DNA of 64,000 nucleotides. Origin: Streptomyces maremycinicus (lineage in GTDB: Bacteria; Actinomycetota; Actinomycetes; Streptomycetales; Streptomycetaceae). This document shows positions 25,584 to 33,316 of the stretch, piece by piece; within the stretch, counting starts at the first letter, position 1, and each line of letters starts with the position of its first letter. Where the stretch lies: NCBI RefSeq assembly GCF_001184025.1, contig NZ_BBYG01000010.1, positions 434,001 to 498,000 on the forward strand. The letters run 5' to 3'. A program made the position numbers and the translations under genes. The notes below the pieces were generated by a model, which was given only the letters and a program-made list of their open reading frames with translations, was not told the DNA's origin and searched no databases.

Positions 25584-26885
25584 TTGTCCGTCAGCTACCG
25601 CCAGCCCGGCGTGGTCCTCACCGACCGACGCTTCACCGTGCCCCTCGACCACGCCGACCCGCGGGGGGAGACGATCGGGCTCTACGCCCGCGAGGTCGTC
25701 GCGAGCGAGAAGGCGGACCAGGACCTGCCGTGGCTGCTCTACCTCCAGGGCGGCCCCGGCTTCGGCGCCAACCGCTTCATCGGCCGGCCGGCCTGGCTCG
25801 GGCGCGCGCTGAAGGAGTTCCGCGTCCTGCTCCTCGACCAGCGGGGCACCGGCCACTCCACCCCGGCCAACCGGCAGACCCTCCCGCTGCGCGGCGGTCC
25901 GGCCGAACAGGCCGACTATCTGACGCACTTCCGCGCCGACTCGATCGTCCGCGACTGCGAGCTGATCCGGCGTGAGATCACCGGCGGCGCCCCCTGGACC
26001 GTCCTCGGCCAGAGCTTCGGCGGCTTCTGCACGCTCACCTATCTCTCCCTCGCCCCCGAGGGTCTCGCCGCCGCCCTGATCACCGGCGGTCTGCCCGCGC
26101 TCGACGCGCACGCCGACGACGTGTACCGCGCCGCCTACCCGCGCATGGAGCGCAAGGTCGCCGCGCACTACGCCCGTTACCCGCAGGACGTCGAACGCGT
26201 CCGCCGTATCGCCGACCACCTCCTCCACCACGAGGTGACCCTCCCGAACGGCCACCGGCTCACCGTCGAGGCCTTCCAGACGCTCGGCATCCTGCTCGGC
26301 GGCGGCGAGGGCAGCCACCGCCTGCACCACCTCCTCGAAGAGGCCTTCGTCCCCACCCCGGACGGCCCTGCGCTGTCCGACGCCTTCCAGGAGGAGATGC
26401 AGAACCACCTCTCCTTCGCCGGACACCCTCTCTACGCCCTCGTCCACGAGGCGGTCTACGGCCAGGACAGCCGGCCCACCGCCTGGGCCGCCGAACGGGT
26501 GCGCGCAGAGTTCCCGCAGTTCGACGCGGCCAAGACGCTCACCGGCGACGGGCCGCTGCTGCTCACCGGCGAGACCATCCACCCCTGGATGTTCGACACC
26601 GACCCCGCGCTGCGCCCGCTGCGCGAGACCGCCGAACTCCTCGCCGCCCGTACCGACTGGCCGCCCCTGTACGACGCGGCGCGCCTCGCCGCCAACGAGG
26701 TCCCGGTCGCGGCGGCGGTCTACCACGACGACCTGTACGTCGACACCGCGCACTCCCTCGACACCGCCCGTGCCGTCCGCGGCCTGCGCACCTGGGTCAC
26801 CGACGAGTTCGAACACGACGGCGTCCGGGCCGGCGGCCCCCGGGTCCTGGACCGGCTGCTGGCTCTCGTCCGTGACGAGGTGTGA
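25584..26885 (+). CDS. Alpha/beta hydrolase, proline iminopeptidase type
   Basis: A 433-residue S33-type alpha/beta hydrolase. The oxyanion region LLYLQGGPGFGANR, the DQRGTGHSTP segment and the nucleophile elbow VLGQSFGGFCTLTYL (Ser about 149) are those of proline iminopeptidases; the acid and His lie near VPVAAAVYHDDLYVD and EHDG. It starts at TTG 25584 with GGGAG 7 bases upstream. It releases N-terminal proline or hydrolyses small esters/amides. It is transcribed alone, 277 bases beyond rhaR. Confidence 0.9.
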   Translation: MSVSYRQPGVVLTDRRFTVPLDHADPRGETIGLYAREVVASEKADQDLPWLLYLQGGPGFGANRFIGRPAWLGRALKEFRVLLLDQRGTGHSTPANRQTLPLRGGPAEQADYLTHFRADSIVRDCELIRREITGGAPWTVLGQSFGGFCTLTYLSLAPEGLAAALITGGLPALDAHADDVYRAAYPRMERKVAAHYARYPQDVERVRRIADHLLHHEVTLPNGHRLTVEAFQTLGILLGGGEGSHRLHHLLEEAFVPTPDGPALSDAFQEEMQNHLSFAGHPLYALVHEAVYGQDSRPTAWAAERVRAEFPQFDAAKTLTGDGPLLLTGETIHPWMFDTDPALRPLRETAELLAARTDWPPLYDAARLAANEVPVAAAVYHDDLYVDTAHSLDTARAVRGLRTWVTDEFEHDGVRAGGPRVLDRLLALVRDEV

Positions 26886-26907
26886 CGGGTTCGTCACGCG
26901 TTAGTCT
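26882..26907 (+). promoter_or_regulatory. GTGACG-GGTT-CGTCAC hairpin and -10 box before the PIG-L gene
   Basis: A perfect 6-4-6 inverted repeat (26882-26897) overlaps the stop codon of the hydrolase gene. TAGTCT (26902-26907) lies 6 bases before the ATG at 26914, the spacing of a leaderless start. The repeat could be an operator or end the upstream transcript. Confidence 0.4.
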
Positions 26908-26913
26908 GCGGGC

Positions 26914-27657
26914 ATGACCGAGCCGACGACCACCCAACTCCAGCCCATGCCCGACGACTGGCGGCGCGCCCTGGCCGTGGTGGCGCATCCGGACGACCTC
27001 GAATACGGGTGCTCCGCCGCCGTCGCCGCCTGGACCGACGCCGGCCGCGAGGTCGCCTATGTGCTGGCGACCCGGGGCGAGGCGGGCATCGACACCCTCG
27101 CGCCCGCCGAGTGCGGTCCGCTGCGCGAGCGGGAGCAGCGGGCCAGTGCGGCCGTGGTGGGGGTGTCGACGGTCGAGTTCCTGGACCACCGGGACGGCGT
27201 CGTCGAGTACGGGCCCGCCCTGCGGCGCGACATCGCCGCCGCTGTCCGCCGCCACCGCCCCGAACTGGTGATCACCCTCAACCACCGCGACACCTGGGGC
27301 GGGGTCGCCTGGAACACCCCCGACCATGTCGCGGTCGGCCGCGCCACCCTGGACGCGGCCGGGGACGCCGGGAACCGCTGGATCTTCCCGGAACTCGCCG
27401 AACAGGGCCTGGAGCCCTGGAACGGCGTGCGCTGGGTCGCGGTCGCCGGCTCCGCGACGCGCACCCACGCCGTGGACGCCTCGGCGGGACTTGAACGGGC
27501 GGTCGGCTCGCTGCTCGAACACCGCGCCTACATCGGGGCGCTGACCGACGAGGAACCGGAAAGCTACGTACGGGGCTTCCTGACCGGGGTGGCGAAGTCG
27601 GTGGGCGAACGGTTCGGCGGCCGCCCGGCGGTCGCGTTCGAGCTGTTCGCCCGATAA
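26914..27657 (+). CDS. PIG-L family deacetylase
   Basis: A 247-residue LmbE/PIG-L zinc deacetylase. The metal-binding AVVAHPDDLEYGC (His-Pro-Asp-Asp, residues about 26-32) is followed by LITLNHRDTWGG and the downstream NTPDHVAVGRA His. Relatives remove acetyl groups from N-acetylglucosaminyl conjugates, including the mycothiol enzymes MshB and Mca; this one has neither the length nor the specific motifs needed to call either. There is no ribosome binding site, consistent with a leaderless message. Confidence 0.9.
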   Translation: MTEPTTTQLQPMPDDWRRALAVVAHPDDLEYGCSAAVAAWTDAGREVAYVLATRGEAGIDTLAPAECGPLREREQRASAAVVGVSTVEFLDHRDGVVEYGPALRRDIAAAVRRHRPELVITLNHRDTWGGVAWNTPDHVAVGRATLDAAGDAGNRWIFPELAEQGLEPWNGVRWVAVAGSATRTHAVDASAGLERAVGSLLEHRAYIGALTDEEPESYVRGFLTGVAKSVGERFGGRPAVAFELFAR

Positions 27658-27698
27658 TCGGGCAGGTCGGCCCGTATCCCGTGCGTAGGCTGTGCGGC

Positions 27699-28529
27699 AT
27701 GCGAGACGAGACGGCGGACCGGACCACACTGCGCGGCGACTGCGAGAACTGCTTCGGCCTGTGTTGCGTGGCCCTGCCCTTCGCCCGCTCCGCGGACTTC
27801 GCGATCGACAAGCCCGCGGGCCGGGAGTGCCCCAACCTGGGCGCGGACCATCGCTGCGGGATCCACGCGCGGCTGCGGCAGAGCGGCTTCACCGGCTGCA
27901 CGGTCTACGACTGCTTCGGCGCCGGCCAGAAGGTCTCGCAGCTCACCTTCGGCGGCCGGGACCGCCGTACCGCCCCGCCCGGGGAGGCCCGCCTCATGTC
28001 CGAGGTGTTCCCGGTCGTCCGGCAGCTCCACGAACTCCTCTGGTATCTCACCGAGGCGCTCGGCCTGCCCGCCGCCCACCCGGTCCACGACGATCTGCGC
28101 CGGGCCCTGGCGAAGACCGAGGACCTCACCCGGCTGGCCCCGGCGGAGCTGGTCGGCCTGGACGTCCCGGCGCACCGCCAGGACGTCAACGTGCTGCTGC
28201 TGAAGACCAGCGAACTGGTCCGGGCCGGTGTCCGGGGGCGCAGGAAGGAGCGCCGGGGCGCCGATCTGATGGGCGCCCGGCTCCGGGGCGCCGACCTGCG
28301 GGGCGCGAACCTTCGCGGCGCCTGTCTGATCGCCGCCGACCTCACCGGCGCCGATCTGCGCGGGGCGGATCTGATCGGCGCGGACCTGCGCGACACCGGC
28401 CTCGCCGACGCCGATCTGACCGGCGCGTTCTTCCTGACCCAGCCGCAGCTGAACGCGGCCCGGGGGAGCGCGGCCACCAGGCTGCCCGAGTCAGTCACCC
28501 GCCCCGCGCACTGGACAGCGCGGCCCTGA
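27699..28529 (+). CDS. Cys-rich N-terminal domain plus pentapeptide-repeat protein
   Basis: A 276-residue protein. Residues about 10-90 hold six or more cysteines (DCENCFGLCCVALPF, ECPNLGADHRCGIHARLR, CTVYDCFGAG), resembling YkgJ-type Zn/Fe-S domains. Residues about 180-240 are a run of pentapeptide repeats of the A(D/N)LxG type (ADLMGARLRGADLRGANLRG), forming a right-handed quadrilateral helix. TAGGCT lies 7 bases before the ATG at 27699, so the message may be leaderless. The last 39 bases overlap the 3' end of the P450 gene on the other strand. Function unknown. Confidence 0.85.
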   Translation: MRDETADRTTLRGDCENCFGLCCVALPFARSADFAIDKPAGRECPNLGADHRCGIHARLRQSGFTGCTVYDCFGAGQKVSQLTFGGRDRRTAPPGEARLMSEVFPVVRQLHELLWYLTEALGLPAAHPVHDDLRRALAKTEDLTRLAPAELVGLDVPAHRQDVNVLLLKTSELVRAGVRGRRKERRGADLMGARLRGADLRGANLRGACLIAADLTGADLRGADLIGADLRDTGLADADLTGAFFLTQPQLNAARGSAATRLPESVTRPAHWTARP

Positions 28530-30107
28530 GGGCGCCGTCGCCGGGCCCTCCCGGTCGGCCGGCCCGCCGGACGGCGCCGGTGTCCCGGTCGGCGCGGACG
28601 TCCGGGTGCGCCGCTCCAGGTGCATCCGCAGCCCCTCCGGCATCAGGGTCAGCCGCTCCGTGACCCGCAGTCGGTACGCCGGGTCCGGCCGCAGCTCGTA
28701 GCGGCGCAGCAGCAGCCCGAGCACCAGTGTGGCCTCGTGCAGCGCGAACTGCCGTCCGATGCAGGCCCGCGCCCCGGTGCCGAACGGCTTGAAGGTGTGC
28801 GGGGGACGGGCGCGTACGGCCGCCGCGTCGAAGCGGTCGGGGTCGAACCGGTCGGCGTCCGGCCCCCACGCCTCGGGATCGCGGTGCAGCATGGCCGTCA
28901 GGATCAGCGCCCAGGCGCCCCGCCGCATCGGGTGCTCCCCGCCCAGCACGGTGTCCACCCGGGCCTCGCGCGCGAACGCGGGCGCCGTCGGCCACAGCCG
29001 CAGCGCCTCGTCGAGGACCCGGCGGACGTAACGCAGCTTCGCGACCTGCTCGTACCCGGGCACGGCCGCGTCCCCCCACACCCGGTCCACCTCGGCTCGG
29101 GCGCGGGCGGCGATCCCGGGGTTGAGGGAGAGGTAGTGCAGGGCGAAGGAGAGCGCGCCCGAGGTGGTCTCGTGGCCGGCGACCAGAAAGGTGACGACCT
29201 GGCGGCGTACGTTCTGCGCCGACAGCCGCTCACCCGTGTCCGGGTGGGCCGTCTCGAGCATCCGGTCGAGCAGGTCGCCGTCCCCGCCGCCGCCGGCGCG
29301 GCGCTCCCGCACGAGCTCGTCGACCGTGTGGTTCAGATGGGCGATGTCGGCCTCGTTACGGCGCGTGGCCCGCCGCAGCAGGGCGGGGGAGGGCACGGTG
29401 TTGAGGCGCTGCGCGTAGGTGAGGGTGCCCACCATCGCCGTCACGAAGGGGTGCGGCCGGTCCCGTTCGAAGGACGCGAAGTCGTGGCCGAAGCCGGTGC
29501 GGGCGATCGTCTCCAGGGTCAGTTTGGTCATGTCGCCGGGCACGTCCACGGCCCGGCCCGCGGCCAGTTCGCGGTCCCAGTGGCCGGTGAGCCGCTCCGC
29601 CACGTCCAGCATCATCGGGTGGTAGGCCGCCATCGCCTCCCGGCTGAACCCCGGAGCCAGGACGTCGTGCGCCAGCTGCCAGTTCGGCTCGTGGTTGTAC
29701 GCCGTGAACAGGGCGTCCCCGACGACGGGCCGCAGATTGGCGATGCCCAGCCCCACATGCTTGGCGAACCGTGTCTCGTCCGCCATGTCGGCGGCCAGCG
29801 CGGAGCCCCAGACGAACACGAACTCCCGGTTGAACGCCTTGCGGCGGAAGATCGGCCCCAGTTGCCCGGCGTACCGCAGTGAGTCCTGGAGGGGGGTGCG
29901 GCGGCTCGCGCCCAGCACGTCGCCGAGCAGGGGGAGCCGGCGCGGGGGGTGCGGGATGCGCTCCAGCTCGGGCCAGCCCAGCTCCGCGCTGCGGAACCCC
30001 TTCGGCAGTGCGCCCCCGGCCGCGGGCCCCGCCGCGGCCGGTCCACCCGGCCTTGCCGCAGTCCCCGGCGCCCGCGCGGTGCCCGTCGTCCCCGTCGTCT
30101 CCGCCAT
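28491..30107 (-). CDS. CYP102-like cytochrome P450 without a reductase domain
   Basis: A 538-residue P450. The I-helix is FLVAGHETTSGALSF, the K-helix EALRLWP, and the heme loop FKPFGTGARACIGRQFALHE with the axial Cys; these match the CYP102 (P450 BM3-like) group. The protein ends with a ~40-residue Pro/Thr-rich tail instead of the FMN/FAD reductase of classical CYP102A, so electrons must come from separate partners. GAGGGAG precedes the ATG at 30107; the first ~40 residues are Ala/Gly-rich. Divergent from a TetR gene across a 14-base inverted repeat, like the stand-alone CYP102B group of Streptomyces. Fatty acids are the likely substrates. Confidence 0.92.
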   Translation of the reverse strand: MAETTGTTGTARAPGTAARPGGPAAAGPAAGGALPKGFRSAELGWPELERIPHPPRRLPLLGDVLGASRRTPLQDSLRYAGQLGPIFRRKAFNREFVFVWGSALAADMADETRFAKHVGLGIANLRPVVGDALFTAYNHEPNWQLAHDVLAPGFSREAMAAYHPMMLDVAERLTGHWDRELAAGRAVDVPGDMTKLTLETIARTGFGHDFASFERDRPHPFVTAMVGTLTYAQRLNTVPSPALLRRATRRNEADIAHLNHTVDELVRERRAGGGGDGDLLDRMLETAHPDTGERLSAQNVRRQVVTFLVAGHETTSGALSFALHYLSLNPGIAARARAEVDRVWGDAAVPGYEQVAKLRYVRRVLDEALRLWPTAPAFAREARVDTVLGGEHPMRRGAWALILTAMLHRDPEAWGPDADRFDPDRFDAAAVRARPPHTFKPFGTGARACIGRQFALHEATLVLGLLLRRYELRPDPAYRLRVTERLTLMPEGLRMHLERRTRTSAPTGTPAPSGGPADREGPATAPSGPRCPVRGAGD

Positions 30108-30154
30108 GACGCGATCTCCCTCGATGCAGCGGCAGGTTGAGCGTGTTGTACGTG

Positions 30155-30193
30155 GGTTCAACAGCGGCCTCAGTCTGCTGCCGCTGTTGAACC
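30155..30193. promoter_or_regulatory. 14-base perfect inverted repeat between P450 and TetR genes
   Basis: GGTTCAACAGCGGC (30155-30168) and GCCGCTGTTGAACC (30180-30193) are exact complements separated by 11 bases. The element lies midway between the divergent starts at 30107 and 30215. A TAGAGT box (30203-30208) 6 bases before the tetR ATG suggests a leaderless tetR transcript repressed from this site. Confidence 0.75.
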
Positions 30194-30214
30194 GGCGTCA
30201 AGTAGAGTGCGGGG

Positions 30215-30829
30215 ATGGCCGCGAACCAGGGGGAGCGCACCCGGCGCCGACTCAGCACCGAGGAGCGCAGGGAGCAGCTGCTGTCGGTCGGCGCGCGACT
30301 GTTCTCGGAGAGCCCGTACGACGACGTGTGGATCGAGCAGGTCGCCGAGATCGCCGGGGTCTCCCGCGGGCTGCTGTACCACTACTTCCCCACCAAGCGG
30401 GACTTCTTCGCGGCGGTCGTGGAGCGCGAGAGCGAGCGGATGCTGCGGATGACGGCGGCGGTTCCCGGCGCCCCGGTCCGTGAACAGCTGACCTCCGGCC
30501 TCGACGCCTATCTGGCGTACGTGGCGGCCCACGCCCATGGCTACCGGGCCTTCCACCGGGCCGACGCCTCCGGTGACCAGGCGGTGCGCCGGGTCTACCG
30601 GCGGGCGCTCGCGGCCCAGGAGCGGCAGATCCTGGCCGCGCTCGGCGCCGACCCGGAGTTCGGCCCGGTCTTCGAGGAGCGCCCCGATGTACGGCTGGCC
30701 GTGCGCGGCTGGCTGGCGTTCACGACGGCGGTCTGCCTGGAGTGGCTGCGGGGGTCGGACCTGTCGCGGGAGCAGGTGGGGGAGTTGTGCGCGCGGGCGC
30801 TGCTGGGGGTCATCGCGGGCCCGGCGTGA
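30215..30829 (+). CDS. TetR-family regulator of the divergent P450
   Basis: A 204-residue TetR repressor. The N-terminal helix-turn-helix reads IEQVAEIAGVSRGLLYHYFP (about residues 45-64) in the standard TetR position, followed by an all-helical ligand domain ending LCARALLGVIAGPA. The long palindrome between it and the CYP102-like gene argues that it represses itself and the P450, releasing on a hydrophobic ligand; that is inference from arrangement. Confidence 0.93.
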   Translation: MAANQGERTRRRLSTEERREQLLSVGARLFSESPYDDVWIEQVAEIAGVSRGLLYHYFPTKRDFFAAVVERESERMLRMTAAVPGAPVREQLTSGLDAYLAYVAAHAHGYRAFHRADASGDQAVRRVYRRALAAQERQILAALGADPEFGPVFEERPDVRLAVRGWLAFTTAVCLEWLRGSDLSREQVGELCARALLGVIAGPA

Positions 30830-30931
30830 CCGGCGCGGGGCCGTCGAGGCCCCACCCCCGAGGTCCGGCGGTCGAGACGCGGGTCCCGCGCGTCGCTGTC
30901 CTGGTTGGCGAACACCCGGATCTCCGATAGG

Positions 30932-30950
30932 TTAGGCAAGGCTTACCTAA
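30932..30950. promoter_or_regulatory. Iron box (DmdR/IdeR-type operator)
   Basis: TTAGGCAAGGCTTACCTAA matches the actinobacterial iron-box consensus (TTAGGTTAGGCTAACCTAA) at 16 of 19 positions, including both TTAGG/CCTAA ends. It directly abuts the AAGGAGG ribosome binding site of the DUF2470 gene, so iron-loaded DmdR would block its expression. Confidence 0.85.
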
Positions 30951-30962
30951 GGAGGTTTTGGG

Positions 30963-31688
30963 ATGGGTGACAGCCAAAGCTGGGCGGCCGTGCCTGCCGC
31001 TGCCGAGCGGGCCCGTTCGGTACTCGCGGCATCGTGGTCCTGCGCGGTGACCGCCGACGGAGGGCGCGAGGAGTTCGTCGGCGCGCACGCCGTCGACGAG
31101 GACGGCCGGGTGATCCTGCACGTGCCCGAGGACAGCGCCCTGCTCACGGCCGCGATCTTCGCGCCCCGCGGCGAGCCGTCCGCCGTGCTGGAGTTCGCGG
31201 ACGTGGCACCCGTGCCCGTGCGGGGGCGGATCCGCGCCCGGCTCTGGCTGGCCGGCTGGTTCCGCCCCGAGGACGGTCATCTCGCCTTCCACGCCACCCG
31301 CATCGTGCTCAAGGAGCCCAGCGGCGCGGTCGTCGTCGACCTCGAGGAGTTCGCCGCCGCCGGGCCCGATCCGCTGGCCACCGCCGAGGCGCATCTGCTC
31401 ACCCATCTCGCCGACGCCCATCCCGACGCGGTCGAGCGGCTCACCCGGCTCGTCCGGCCGGACAGCCTGCACGGTGCCGTCCGTGTCCAGCCGCTCGCCG
31501 TCGACCGGCACGGGCTGACCCTGCGCGTCGAGCGCGCCCGCGCCCACGGCGACGTACGCCTGCCCTTCCACGCGCCCGCCGACGACGTCGGCCAGCTCAC
31601 CGAGCGCATGCACGTCCTGCTCACCCAGGCGGCGGCCGCCTCCTGCCCCCGCGCCCTACAGCGGCAGCGCGCAGACGGCGACGGGTGA
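30963..31688 (+). CDS. Iron-regulated DUF2470 domain protein
   Basis: A 241-residue protein with an N-terminal split-barrel-like region and a C-terminal DUF2470 helical segment (TAEAHLLTHLADAHPDAVERLTRLV, HGAVRVQPLAVDRHGLTLRV). DUF2470 occurs in FMN-binding split-barrel proteins of the HugZ heme-degrading group and in chloroplast heme-binding proteins. The iron box immediately upstream supports a role in heme or siderophore iron handling, although there is no catalytic signature I can verify. AAGGAGG is 7 bases before the ATG. Its end overlaps the next gene, on the other strand, by 33 bases. Confidence 0.87.
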   Translation: MGDSQSWAAVPAAAERARSVLAASWSCAVTADGGREEFVGAHAVDEDGRVILHVPEDSALLTAAIFAPRGEPSAVLEFADVAPVPVRGRIRARLWLAGWFRPEDGHLAFHATRIVLKEPSGAVVVDLEEFAAAGPDPLATAEAHLLTHLADAHPDAVERLTRLVRPDSLHGAVRVQPLAVDRHGLTLRVERARAHGDVRLPFHAPADDVGQLTERMHVLLTQAAAASCPRALQRQRADGDG

Positions 31689-32930
31689 CGCGAACGGCTC
31701 GCCCGCGAGCCGCAGCCCGCCGTCGGCACCGTCCACCCGGAAGACGCTGACCGTGCCGGAGCGCTGGTTGGCGGCGAACAGCAGGCCGCCGTCCGGCGAC
31801 AGGGCGATCTGCCGGGGGAAGTCGCCCTCCACCGGCACCGTGCCGAGCAGCCGCAGCCGGGCCCCGTCAGCCTCCACCGCGTAGCGGGCGAGGGTGTTGT
31901 CCCCGCGGTTGGCGAGGAAGGCGTGAGCGCCGTCCGGGGTGACCGCCAGTTGCGCCGGATAGTTGGTGGCCGCCCTGGAGCCCGTGGACTGCGGCCTCCC
32001 GATCGTCAGCCGGCCGCTCGACGGCTCGTACGCGCACACCGAGACCGTGTCGTCCGCCTCGTCGGCGAGATAGGCGTACCGGCCGCCGGGATGGAAGGTG
32101 AGATGGCGCGGACCGGCGCCCGCCCGGGTGTGCGCCTGCGCGACCTCCGTGAGCGTCCCGGCCCGCTCGTCCAGGCGGTAGCTGTACACCGTGTCCGTGC
32201 CGAAGTCGACGGCGAGCACATGGCCGCCGTCCGGAGCCGTGATGAACTGGTGTGCGTGCGGCCCCTGTTGGCCCGACCGGGGCGCCGGGCGGCGGTGCGT
32301 CACCCGGTCGGTGCGTTCACCGAGCGCCCCCGAGGCCTCGATCGGGTGGACCGTCACACTGCCCGAGCCGTAGTCGGCGCTCAGCAGCCACCGTCCGCCC
32401 GGATGGACCGACACATGGCAGGTGTGCGTCCCGCCCGTGGTCCGGCTGCCCAGCACCTTCTCGTCGGACAGCCGCACGGCGGTCACGGCGCCCCGCTCCC
32501 GTTCGTCCGCCGCGTACAGCGTCGTGCCGTCCGGGTGCACCGCGAGATACGACGGGTCCGGGACGCCGGTGATCGTGCCCCGGCCGGTGACGCGCCCCGA
32601 GACGGGGTCGTACGAGGCGACCTCGATGCCCTTCCCGCCGCCCTCGGCGGACGTGTAGGTGCCGAGGTAGAGGGGGCGCGGACCGGTGGCACCGCGCGAG
32701 GCCTCCGGTGCGGGCGCCGCCGACGACGCAGGCCGGCCGGGCGACGCGGCCCCCGAGGAGTCCCGGGCCGCGGCCGGCTCACCCTCGTCGCCGCAGCCGG
32801 TGAGGGCCGACGCGACGGCCGCGCCCCCGAGCACCCCGACGAAGCGGCGTCTGCTCCAGCCTCCGCCGGGTTCCCGGCCCGGCCCGGGCCGGGGGGATCC
32901 CCGGTGCGCCGCTTCCGTCCCACTGCCCAT
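31656..32930 (-). CDS. Tat lipoprotein with lactonase-type seven-bladed propeller
   Basis: A 424-residue lipoprotein. The N-terminus carries a twin-arginine signal WSRRRFVGVLGGAAVASALT followed by the lipobox LTGC, then a ~45-residue Ala/Ser/Pro linker and a lactonase (6-phosphogluconolactonase, Pgl-like) propeller with repeated AVHPDGTTLYAADE, SVHPGGRWLLSADY, ALSPDGGLLFAANQ blade strands. Because it is exported, a cytosolic pentose-phosphate role is unlikely; it may hydrolyse an extracellular lactone or bind a ligand. GAGGTG lies before the ATG. Confidence 0.9.
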   Translation of the reverse strand: MGSGTEAAHRGSPRPGPGREPGGGWSRRRFVGVLGGAAVASALTGCGDEGEPAAARDSSGAASPGRPASSAAPAPEASRGATGPRPLYLGTYTSAEGGGKGIEVASYDPVSGRVTGRGTITGVPDPSYLAVHPDGTTLYAADERERGAVTAVRLSDEKVLGSRTTGGTHTCHVSVHPGGRWLLSADYGSGSVTVHPIEASGALGERTDRVTHRRPAPRSGQQGPHAHQFITAPDGGHVLAVDFGTDTVYSYRLDERAGTLTEVAQAHTRAGAGPRHLTFHPGGRYAYLADEADDTVSVCAYEPSSGRLTIGRPQSTGSRAATNYPAQLAVTPDGAHAFLANRGDNTLARYAVEADGARLRLLGTVPVEGDFPRQIALSPDGGLLFAANQRSGTVSVFRVDGADGGLRLAGEPFASPVAVCALPL

Positions 32931-33316
32931 GCCCGCACCTCAGGTCGTCGTACGCCTCCGCCGTGACAGCCACCTTGACCCGGACCCGTCGTCGAACGCA
33001 AAAGCGGACCTCCGACGGGGACCCGCCCCGGCCGACGACCTCGGAGGGTCCCCCGCCGGTCCGCAGCGGCGCTGCCGGCCACGGGCCCACGGCGGTGCCG
33101 GTCACGGGTCCGCTGCCGGCCACGAGCCCCCGGTCACGGGCCACCGCGCGGGTTCCCCGCCGGTCACGGGCCGACGGTGGTGCCGGTCACGAGCCCCCTG
33201 TCGGTCACGGGCCCGTTCCCGGCCACGGGCCACCACACGGGCCCCTGCCGGTCACGGCCCGCCGTCCGGCGGGTACTCCCTGCCGGGCCCGCACGCCGGC
33301 CCGGCCCGGGGCCGGG
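32931..33316. other. Intergenic region with an irregular CGGTCACGGGCC array
   Basis: No gene is supported here. Between about 33074 and 33262, nine copies of CGG(T/C)CACG(G/A)GCC occur at irregular spacing of 14 to 30 bases. The array is upstream of the exported lactonase gene and downstream of the FUSC gene on the same strand. The motif resembles the core of the dispersed element seen at 15990 and 59505. Confidence 0.7.

Noticed and set aside
26914..27657. mshB or mca of mycothiol metabolism
   Set aside because: PIG-L motifs are present, but length and flanking motifs do not match either enzyme specifically.
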